From contig MWBK01000201.1 in the NCBI GenBank assembly GCA_002069025.1, positions 1-34,784 of the forward strand: a DNA stretch of 34,784 nucleotides, given 5' to 3'. Position numbers and translations under genes: made by a program. The DNA is from Bacteroidetes bacterium ADurb.Bin302 (GTDB lineage Bacteria > Bacteroidota > Bacteroidia > Bacteroidales > Paludibacteraceae). Under the pieces are notes generated by a model. It was given only the letters and a program-made list of their open reading frames with translations, had not been told where the DNA came from and did not search any database. Position 1 is the first letter of the stretch. Each line of letters opens with the position of its first letter. Below are positions 30,200 through 34,784 of this stretch, piece by piece.

Positions 30200-30724
30200 T
30201 TAGATATAATACGCACTGAACTGTGTAAGACCACCGCTTCTGGATATCTTAGCCTTAACATACTTTGTGTTTGTGCCGGAGATAATATTTGTACAGCCGA
30301 GTCTTTCAAGCGTATGATTCGGAACAATGCCATCGTATTCAATGATTACTACATTAGTTGACATAGAAGTAAGCTGTCTTACTCTATGAGATACACCTGC
30401 GGCAATATCCATATCTGTACGAATAATGTTCTGAACTTCTACATCTGGTGAAGTAATGACAATACTTGACAGTGCCACATAATCTCTCGTATTCACTACA
30501 CCATCTTCATTAACGTCTGCCTCTGGATATGCAGGTTCATTACCACCACTACGAAGCACTGTTCTAAGAGCCTCTGCGTCTGCCTGTGTGATGTAGCCAT
30601 CATCATTGATGTCACCTCTAAGGTCAGAAAAACCGTTTGACAGTGTTGAGTATGCACCTACTGGCATAACACCCACAACCACAGCCATTACCATAGCCAT
30701 GACAATACCTAAAATCTTCTTCAT
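30200..30724 (-). CDS. secreted dockerin-domain protein, 174 aa
   Basis: A Sec signal peptide (residues 1-24, MAMVMAVVVGVMPVGAYS) is followed directly by a type I dockerin: two calcium loops, D38 to D49 (DINDDGYITQAD) and D70 to D81 (DVNEDGVVNTRD), each with its helix (AEALRTVLRSG, YVALSSIV). Dockerins bind cohesins in cellulosome scaffolds. Residues about 95-174 form an unrecognised beta-rich domain (RTDMDIAAGVSHRVRQL, NVVIIEYDGIVPNHTLERLG). GAAAGG precedes the ATG. It has no promoter of its own and seems to share a message with the SprT-like gene. Confidence 0.88.
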   Translation of the reverse strand: MKKILGIVMAMVMAVVVGVMPVGAYSTLSNGFSDLRGDINDDGYITQADAEALRTVLRSGGNEPAYPEADVNEDGVVNTRDYVALSSIVITSPDVEVQNIIRTDMDIAAGVSHRVRQLTSMSTNVVIIEYDGIVPNHTLERLGCTNIISGTNTKYVKAKISRSGGLTQFSAYYI

Positions 30725-30768
30725 TTTACATCTTTCCTTTCTGGATTAAAAATATTTTTTTATATAAA

Positions 30769-30784
30769 CACAGCTTAAGCTGTG
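30769..30784 (-). terminator. palindrome at the end of the SprT-like gene
   Basis: CACAGCTTAAGCTGTG is a perfect 16-bp palindrome that includes the stop codon and is followed by TTTATAT. It could act as a weak terminator that lowers dockerin expression. Short loop (4 bases), weak U-tract. Confidence 0.4.
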
Positions 30785-31326
30785 AATACATCTTCTCTTC
30801 TGAGAGAGCCATGACAGAGACCACAACGACAGCCTTTATAGTTTCTTGTGAACTTTGATTCACGACAGTATAAGTTCTCATAACCACATTTTTCACAGAC
30901 AAGTTTTATCTTTATAGTCCTGTTCTTCGATAAAGCTTCTGCTCTATATTCTTCAGACATTCCCTTCTCTTTTGAGGATGACACTCTCTGAATGTTATAT
31001 CCATATTTTCTGTTTATTTCATTCGCAAGAGATAACCAACGTCCAGTATGTCCACTATCCCAAGCACAGGCATGTAATATCTCATGGACAAGAGTGCTTG
31101 TAAGAGCATCATCATTTAAGCTCTTCGTTTCATCGAGCAGAGACTGGTTAATCTTGATAACATACTGAGTCTTTCCAAGCTTAAAGTTTCTTCTGAAACA
31201 ACCTCCCCATGCTCTTGTTGCATTTGCACGAAGAGTTGTAACCCCAACAATAGGAGCATCTGGTTCAGCTCCAATTGATGTAACGATATCCATTGCCTTT
31301 TTGTAGTATGCTTTTAAATCTCTCAT
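30775..31326 (-). CDS. SprT-like zinc metalloprotease
   Basis: HEILH (residues 81-85) with His93 in DSGHTGRW is the SprT/Spartan zincin signature; a C-terminal zinc ribbon follows (CEKCGYENLYC at 144-154 and CRCGLC at 166-171). SprT-like proteins cut DNA-protein crosslinks in eukaryotes; in phages the substrate is unknown. The protein has no signal peptide, so it is cytoplasmic, unlike the dockerin protein encoded next. GGAGG precedes the ATG, behind the promoter at 31381-31409. Confidence 0.88.
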   Translation of the reverse strand: MRDLKAYYKKAMDIVTSIGAEPDAPIVGVTTLRANATRAWGGCFRRNFKLGKTQYVIKINQSLLDETKSLNDDALTSTLVHEILHACAWDSGHTGRWLSLANEINRKYGYNIQRVSSSKEKGMSEEYRAEALSKNRTIKIKLVCEKCGYENLYCRESKFTRNYKGCRCGLCHGSLRREDVFTA

Positions 31327-31380
31327 GATTTTATTCCTCCTGTATATAACTTATTTTTTGTAGCTCTTGGCTATGGTTTT

Positions 31381-31409
31381 ATTATATCACAGTCAAGAGC
31401 TGTTGTCAA
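31381..31409 (-). promoter_or_regulatory. sigma-A promoter with an 8-bp dyad around the -10
   Basis: -35 TTGACA at 31409-31404, 17-bp spacer, extended -10 TGATATAAT. AGCTCTTG (31362-31369) and CAAGAGCT (31394-31401) flank the -10 symmetrically. It drives sprT-like and dockerin genes. Confidence 0.9.
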
Positions 31410-31430
31410 GTACTTTTTAAAATTTATTTT

Positions 31431-31570
31431 TTAACATCCTCCTGTAGTGTCACAATTGTATAGTTGGTCAATAAAATCTTTCTGTTCTTCCACCATCATT
31501 TCAGCAACCTCGTCGCTCACAGTACGAATTTCCTTATGCACCTTATAGAATTCTATTTTTAAATTTTCAT
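31431..31570 (-). pseudogene. short coding remnant without a usable start
   Basis: A protein-like frame (LKIEFYKVHKEIRTVSDEVA... to YNCDTTGGC) ends with TAA at 31431, but no start codon with a ribosome site lies in frame. An ATG at 31570 is one base out of frame; one more A in the AAAA run just after it would give a 46-aa protein. It could also be a +1-frame extension of the 99-aa gene that stops at 31588. Treat as a probable frameshifted small gene. Confidence 0.4.
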
Positions 31571-31587
31571 AGGTTTTTAAAAATTTT

Positions 31588-31887
31588 TTATTCGTATCTG
31601 ATTACAGCCTTAGATATGATTAATTCCAGAAGGCTTCCCATGTTAAACCCGTTCTTTTTAAGCTCCTCCATATCAGAATGATACCAGATATCATTTCTGA
31701 TTTCATAAACATCCTTGAAGGACGTAGCCTTCCTTGCTCTCTGGAACATGCTGTTGTAGTGTTCTACCGAACCGCAGGTATATAAGTCCTTGTCATTACA
31801 GATTCTCCAGAGTTCATCTGTGAGAACCTTGTACTTGAACGTATCGAACTGGTCAAACACTTTATCAATTGCTGTCTGTATTTCCAT
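31588..31887 (-). CDS. hypothetical protein, 99 aa
   Basis: GAGAGGGG lies 7 bases before an ATG that overlaps the upstream stop (TAATG). Mostly helical and mixed in charge: MEIQTAIDKVFDQFDTFKYK, RARKATSFKDVYEIRNDIWY, and a hydrophobic end LLELIISKAVIRYE. No domain recognised. It is the third gene behind the promoter at 32529-32557. Confidence 0.72.
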   Translation of the reverse strand: MEIQTAIDKVFDQFDTFKYKVLTDELWRICNDKDLYTCGSVEHYNSMFQRARKATSFKDVYEIRNDIWYHSDMEELKKNGFNMGSLLELIISKAVIRYE

Positions 31888-32099
31888 TACTGAACCCCTC
31901 TCTGAGTCTTACATATTTCCATAAACTTCTCCGAACAATGTTTCTCTACCTGTTTTAAATAAGTTTCATAACTATTCAATATGTATGGTAACTCAGATAC
32001 TGGTACGCTATCAAGAACCACCGTACAAAATGCAATAGAATCTGTTAAATCTGGACGACCCTCTACTTTAATCTGAATTGATGTTGTTATATTAAGCAT
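31887..32099 (-). CDS. hypothetical protein, 70 aa
   Basis: Begins MLNITTSIQIKVEGRPDLTD, then strands (AFCTVVLDSVPVSELPYI) and a helix (YETYLKQVEKHCSEKFMEIC). The ATG lies 7 bases behind GGAGAA. The alpha/beta order with a VPVSELP turn is typical of small single-domain phage proteins; nothing more can be said. Confidence 0.7.
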   Translation of the reverse strand: MLNITTSIQIKVEGRPDLTDSIAFCTVVLDSVPVSELPYILNSYETYLKQVEKHCSEKFMEICKTQRGVQ

Positions 32100-32130
32100 T
32101 TCATTTTCTCCATTAAACTGAGTATGTAAA

Positions 32131-32149
32131 CCGAGATATTACATCTCGG
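32131..32149 (-). terminator. hairpin at the end of the 114-aa gene
   Basis: CCGAGAT and ATCTCGG form a 7-bp stem with loop GTAAT that contains the stop codon, followed by TTTACAT. It may attenuate transcription before the 70-aa gene. Confidence 0.5.
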
Positions 32150-32483
32150 CTTTGTCAATGTACTTCTTAACATCTGCCTTACGGACTCTCTGGAAAGAGC
32201 CGTACTTGTACTTGCCGTCCTTGCTGATGCGGTTGTAAGCGAAGTGACTGTCAGTATATCTCTTGACAACATGAGTTACGCCTCTGTTATCTCTGGTCAC
32301 AAACACCTGCACCTTAGTATCCTTAAGTATCTGGACTACGAGTTTAGCCACACTCTTGTCTGTACCGCAGTACATTGTAGAGAGCCTGCTTTTGCGGTCT
32401 GGAGCTTTGCTCTCCTTTGGATATGTAGTCTTTGCTACCACCGTATAGTGACCGCCTATTGTCTTGATTGTAATTGCTTTCAT
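32139..32483 (-). CDS. basic hypothetical protein, 114 aa
   Basis: AAGGAGGAATTATT precedes the ATG, and the gene is first after the promoter. It is rich in Lys/Arg throughout (KAITIKTIGGHYTVVAKTTY, SKAPDRKSRLSTMYCG, RVRKADVKKYIDKAEM), with beta-like N terminus. The charge suggests binding to nucleic acid. No family recognised. Confidence 0.72.
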   Translation of the reverse strand: MKAITIKTIGGHYTVVAKTTYPKESKAPDRKSRLSTMYCGTDKSVAKLVVQILKDTKVQVFVTRDNRGVTHVVKRYTDSHFAYNRISKDGKYKYGSFQRVRKADVKKYIDKAEM

Positions 32484-32528
32484 AATAATTCCTCCTTATG
32501 ATTAATGATATTCTTTACCGATGTTTAT

Positions 32529-32557
32529 ATTATATCATAGAGATAGTTGTTTGTCAA
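32529..32557 (-). promoter_or_regulatory. sigma-A promoter upstream of the 114-aa gene
   Basis: -35 TTGACA at 32557-32552, 17-bp spacer, extended -10 TGATATAAT, then ATAAACAT. The A/T tract AATTTTTAAAATTC lies before the -35. Confidence 0.9.
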
Positions 32558-32571
32558 TAGAATTTTAAAAA

Positions 32572-32646
32572 TTATTTCTTAACCTTCCTTACCTTAACAG
32601 GCTTAGAATCTCTGGCTTTCTTTAAAGCAGATATTAATTCCTCTTA
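32572..32646 (-). pseudogene. short basic frame without a start codon
   Basis: Behind a perfect AAGGAGG (inside the end of the 109-aa gene), a frame reads EELISALKKARDSKPVKVRK and ends at TAA 32572, but no ATG, GTG or TTG begins it. It could be the tail of a small gene whose start was lost. Weak. Confidence 0.25.
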
Positions 32647-32976
32647 TTATATCCTCCTTCTTTCAATACCAATAGCTTCTAAGTATCTGTCATCGAGTAT
32701 ATATCTGATAACATCTTCACGACTTGTGAACATCAGACAATACTGATATTTGTTTTCGCTTTTTACTTTTACCTCTTTGAGTATAACATCGTCTGCGGTT
32801 AGAGCATCTGTTGGCACGCACCAACCTCTTAGAAACCAACGACTCATTTTCCCATTTTCATCCTTGTATTTAAAATCAGATTCAATGTAGTAGTGACTCT
32901 GATTTCTTGGACTCTTCTGCTGAATCTCTCGTATAAAATCGAAAAGCTTTTCTTTGTCAAACTTAATGATAGCCAT
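32647..32976 (-). CDS. hypothetical protein, 109 aa
   Basis: AAGGAGGATTTATT precedes the ATG (MAIIKFDKEKLFDFIREIQQ). Beta-rich middle (SRWFLRGWCVPTDALTADDV), then a helix (REDVIRYILDDRYLEAIGIE) and a basic end ERRRI. Second gene behind the promoter at 33165-33193. No family recognised. Confidence 0.72.
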   Translation of the reverse strand: MAIIKFDKEKLFDFIREIQQKSPRNQSHYYIESDFKYKDENGKMSRWFLRGWCVPTDALTADDVILKEVKVKSENKYQYCLMFTSREDVIRYILDDRYLEAIGIERRRI

Positions 32977-32999
32977 AATAAATCCTCCTTATGTAAGGC

Positions 33000-33016
33000 T
33001 CTGGGATTAACCCAGA
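33000..33016 (-). other. short hairpin at the end of the 35-aa gene
   Basis: TCTGGG and CCCAGA form a 6-bp stem with a 5-base loop that includes the stop codon, 12 bases before the ribosome site of the 109-aa gene. No U-tract; perhaps an mRNA stability or spacing element. Confidence 0.35.
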
Positions 33017-33114
33017 ACCTTTGCTCTTGTGATGATAGTCTGCTTTACTCCGTTCTTATCTGTTCTGATGTAAGTCCTTGTGATTTCGTCTTCAAACTTT
33101 TCAAAATTGTTCAT
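33007..33114 (-). CDS. small hypothetical protein, 35 aa
   Basis: GGAGGAATTACAT leads into the ATG at 33114. The peptide (MNNFEKFEDEITRTYIRTDK ... IITRAKVLG) is probably a strand-turn-strand unit. It is directly behind a strong promoter and so probably well expressed. Function unknown. Confidence 0.65.
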   Translation of the reverse strand: MNNFEKFEDEITRTYIRTDKNGVKQTIITRAKVLG

Positions 33115-33164
33115 ATGTAATTCCTCCATGTATTAATGTAATGTGACCTCTGGTCTATGTTCTT

Positions 33165-33193
33165 ATTATAGCACAAACCAGAGGACTTGTCAA
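33165..33193 (-). promoter_or_regulatory. sigma-A promoter with an 8-bp dyad around the -10
   Basis: -35 TTGACA at 33193-33188, 17-bp spacer, extended -10 TGCTATAAT, then AAGAACATAG. CCTCTGGT (33147-33154) and ACCAGAGG (33177-33184) flank the -10 symmetrically. The UP-like tract AAAAATTTTTAAAAAC precedes the -35. Confidence 0.9.
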
Positions 33194-33215
33194 CAGTTTT
33201 TAAAAATTTTTTTAA

Positions 33216-33423
33216 TTATTTTCCCTTGGCTGTAGTTCCACCTGTGAGACCCAGAATTATCGTAACGATAATCGCCCACAGAGATGCTTGTCTCCACGTC
33301 CAAGCTGTGATTACACCTAACTTAGTCAAAGTCCACATACCCATAGCTGTAAGCAGTACGGATGCCCGTAGTCAATAGCAATAACGATAACGATAATGCC
33401 AATAATTATAAGAATCTTTTCAT
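33216..33423 (-). pseudogene. small membrane-protein gene broken by frameshifts
   Basis: GAGAGG lies 8 bases before an ATG at 33423, but that frame stops after five codons. The next frame reads KILIIIGIIVIVIAIDYG, a clear transmembrane helix, then a third frame reads ASVLLTAMGMWTLTKLGVIT and WAIIVTIILGLTGGTTAKGK to a TAA at 33216. One A added to the AAAA run after the ATG and one G added to GGG near 33377 would make one protein of about 68 aa with three hydrophobic segments. Either the gene is decayed or the homopolymers are miscounted. Only the last part (from ATG 33344) is an intact frame, without a ribosome site. Confidence 0.6.
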
Positions 33424-33443
33424 AATCTTATCCTCTCTTTCTT

Positions 33444-33590
33444 TTAATACAAATAATCAATATCATCCTGTAAAGACTTTATCTTCTTATCTTTGGAACG
33501 AATCTCTTCTTCGAGTTCTTTGATTCTCTCTATCAATGAAGCGTTCTCTTTCCTCAGCTTTTTGATTAGTTCTTTAGTTGTAATATCCAT
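33444..33590 (-). CDS. short coiled-coil protein, 48 aa
   Basis: AAGGAGGGATAGTT precedes the ATG. The whole peptide is one heptad-patterned helix (LIKKLRKENASLIERIKELE, EEIRSKDKKIKSLQDDIDYL) with Leu/Ile at a and d positions. It would form a dimeric or trimeric coiled coil. Function unknown. Confidence 0.72.
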   Translation of the reverse strand: MDITTKELIKKLRKENASLIERIKELEEEIRSKDKKIKSLQDDIDYLY

Positions 33591-33609
33591 AACTATCCCT
33601 CCTTATTCT

Positions 33610-33951
33610 TCAAGAGAATGAAACATATTCATCAGAGTATGTCTTATCTGTAATCTCAAAGTCAGCAAGTACGTGCTCTAAGAAACTTTCTGTGTCAACA
33701 ACAACCTTCGGGTCATCAAAATCACATGAAGATGAATAAGTGTACTTACGTCTCACACTTACTGTCTTCTGCTTTGTTAATGGAACAAAAGCTATTCCAT
33801 AAAAATGAAGAAAACGTCCATGTTCTGACATATATATTGATAATATTCCTTCATCTCCCTCTTTAATTGCATCATAACAATGAGCCTTCTTAGTCTTTAC
33901 AATCGTTGCATCATCATGGTAACAACAACCATACCCCCGTAGTGATACCAT
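33610..33951 (-). CDS. hypothetical protein, 113 aa, N terminus doubtful
   Basis: The frame gives GYGCCYHDDATIVKTKKAHC, then EGILSIYMSEHGRFLHFYGI and an acidic end (DFEITDKTYSDEY). The ATG at 33951 lacks a proper ribosome site. Just upstream, another frame that starts at ATG 34057 stays protein-like (GTASTEYKAIKGFFLDHGIT) up to a GGGGG run at 33935-33939, after which this frame takes over. One G fewer would fuse them into about 148 aa. Function unknown. Confidence 0.6.
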   Translation of the reverse strand: MVSLRGYGCCYHDDATIVKTKKAHCYDAIKEGDEGILSIYMSEHGRFLHFYGIAFVPLTKQKTVSVRRKYTYSSSCDFDDPKVVVDTESFLEHVLADFEITDKTYSDEYVSFS

Positions 33952-33983
33952 GGTCTAAGAAAAATCCTTTTATTGCTTTATAT

Positions 33984-34595
33984 TCAGTGCTTGCTGTACC
34001 CTTCCATAAGCCTCTTGTAACAAGCAGAGAATCTTCCAGAAATGATAATAACTTCATCGTCTACTTTTGCTGTATAGCAATGGTCACTCTTCGTGTGTCC
34101 TCCGTTATTGATATGCAAAGTAAAGGCTCTGCCCTTTGCATCGAATCCTCCGAGAAAGTCCTTGTCGATATATTCAAAAGAAATGTTGTCTCTCTTGCAC
34201 TCCTCATTGAATTCATCTGGACTCATTTCTCCCTTAAATACAAGGTTCAGCTTCCCTTCCATATCAGATAAGTATTCCTTAAGGGCTTGTTCTGCTTCCT
34301 TCTGTTCCTTAATACTGAGTAGTGAGTCAAGCCTCCTCTGATTCTCTTCCAGTCTCAGCTTACTTGTCTTAATCCTCTTAAGATTTGTAGTCCAATTAGT
34401 GTACGCAATATACTGATGTCTGGTCATATCAGTGTCTCTGTGTACCTTGAATTCATCCTCAGTCCATAAGCATCCAAGGTCAATGCACTTCTGTCTCTTC
34501 GACTTATCGAATCTCTCATACATCTTAACGCTTCTCTCTGCAATTCCTACCTGCTTATACGCATTGTGAAGCATCGACTCATAAGTGTGAGCCAT
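33984..34595 (-). CDS. hypothetical protein, 203 aa
   Basis: AAGGAGGCATGAC precedes the ATG. The first 120 residues are helical and charged, with a coiled-coil stretch (LKRIKTSKLRLEENQRRLDS, KEQKEAEQALKEYLSDMEGK). The last 60 are beta-rich (DFLGGFDAKGRAFTLHINNG, DEVIIISGRF). No family recognised. The end overlaps the possible upstream extension of the next gene. Confidence 0.75.
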   Translation of the reverse strand: MAHTYESMLHNAYKQVGIAERSVKMYERFDKSKRQKCIDLGCLWTEDEFKVHRDTDMTRHQYIAYTNWTTNLKRIKTSKLRLEENQRRLDSLLSIKEQKEAEQALKEYLSDMEGKLNLVFKGEMSPDEFNEECKRDNISFEYIDKDFLGGFDAKGRAFTLHINNGGHTKSDHCYTAKVDDEVIIISGRFSACYKRLMEGYSKH

Positions 34596-34596
34596 G

Positions 34597-34700
34597 TCAT
34601 GCCTCCTTCCTTAAAGGACAGTGTACACTGTACACAACGATGATATCTGTTAGAGCACAGTGACTTCCAACTGGGATATCGTCTGTATCCTCCTTACCAT
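34597..34700 (-). pseudogene. small gene probably frameshifted just after its start
   Basis: TTAGGAG lies 9 bases before an ATG at 34700, whose frame stops after 16 codons. From the next bases another frame reads GKEDTDDIPVGSHCALTDII ... HCPLRKEA and ends in TGA 2 bases before the next ATG, as a real gene would here. One more G after the ATG would produce a 34-aa peptide. Confidence 0.4.
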
Positions 34701-34716
34701 GATTTGTTTCTCCTAA

Positions 34717-34784
34717 TTACTTGTATGATACCTTGATTTCCACGTCAACTGGAATAACTTCTGTGTCCTTAGCGAATGAATCGA
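34717..34784 (-). CDS. C-terminal end of a gene entering the window
   Basis: Only the last 21 residues are visible (DSFAKDTEVIPVDVEIKVSY plus Lys). The ending FAKDTEVIPVDVEI looks like the closing part of the small repeated family at 971, 1937 and 2599 (for example SDDDIVFPV, RYKEVIPLESELTV). Most of the gene lies outside the window, so this is only a resemblance. Confidence 0.55.
   Translation of the reverse strand, partial: DSFAKDTEVIPVDVEIKVSYK

Noticed and set aside
34621..34635. 15-bp palindrome GTGTACA-C-TGTACAC upstream of the 203-aa gene, at first read as an operator
   Set aside because: It lies inside the frame of the probable broken 34-aa gene and is not near a promoter of the type used here; it can be chance codon use.
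1..34784. tRNA genes, CRISPR arrays, insertion sequences and integrase attachment repeats
   Set aside because: I looked for cloverleaf-type ends, spaced repeats, transposase motifs and long direct repeats and saw none; a computed search could still find a diverged one.

Overview
The window looks like part of the replication and nucleotide-metabolism region of a large DNA phage that infects an anaerobic Gram-positive bacterium (Bacillota, Clostridia-like). Reasons: every supported gene is on the minus strand and tightly packed; there is a phage-type replisome (DnaE-type polymerase, DnaB-like helicase, DnaG-like primase, RecJ-like nuclease, Sak4-like ATPase, Gp157-like protein); ribonucleotide reduction is the oxygen-sensitive NrdD/NrdG type; Shine-Dalgarno sequences are strong AGGAGG types; promoters are canonical sigma-A sites; and a secreted dockerin protein points to a cellulosome-bearing host such as a rumen or gut Ruminococcus/Clostridium. 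No capsid, tail, portal or terminase gene is visible. I ran no database search: names rest on motifs read by eye.

Layout in the direction of transcription (high to low coordinates). 34.8-31.4 kb: small unknown genes, several with apparent single-base frameshifts. 31.3-29.7 kb: SprT-like metalloprotease, dockerin protein and two small genes. 29.6-28.2 kb: tyrosine recombinase, MazF-like toxin without visible antitoxin, and a small Cys-rich protein. 28.2-24.5 kb: candidate single-strand-binding protein with acidic tail, Cys protein, Gp157-like protein, Sak4-like ATPase. 24.3-21.7 kb: helicase and primase. 21.6-17.8 kb: pentapeptide-repeat protein, two unknowns, guanylate kinase, RecJ, GroES-like co-chaperonin and a tandem pair of 22-residue microproteins. 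17.7-14.4 kb: DNA polymerase III alpha. 14.4-13.6 kb: two unknowns and a strong terminator. 13.5-9.4 kb: exported M23/lysozyme-like wall hydrolase, two membrane proteins, a HAD deoxyribonucleotidase and an RNA ligase. 9.3-6.35 kb: nrdD split by two group I introns. 6.3-2.9 kb: small genes, nrdG and a cytosine-C5 DNA methyltransferase. 2.9-0 kb: small unknown genes and dUTPase.

Sixteen promoters of one very uniform design (TTGACA, always 17 bp, TGnTATAAT, A/T-rich upstream tract, often an AACAT motif at the start of the transcript) divide the strand into operons. In several, the stop codon of the preceding gene lies inside the -35 box. This suggests coordinated expression by unmodified host RNA polymerase. 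NrdD/NrdG, guanylate kinase, dUTPase and the deoxyribonucleotidase supply and balance dNTPs for the phage replisome, while the co-chaperonin, RNA ligase, methyltransferase, toxin and envelope proteins probably adjust the host.

The points most worth a second look are the two introns that interrupt nrdD exactly at its two radical-site motifs, the dockerin protein, the paired microproteins, and the promoter architecture.
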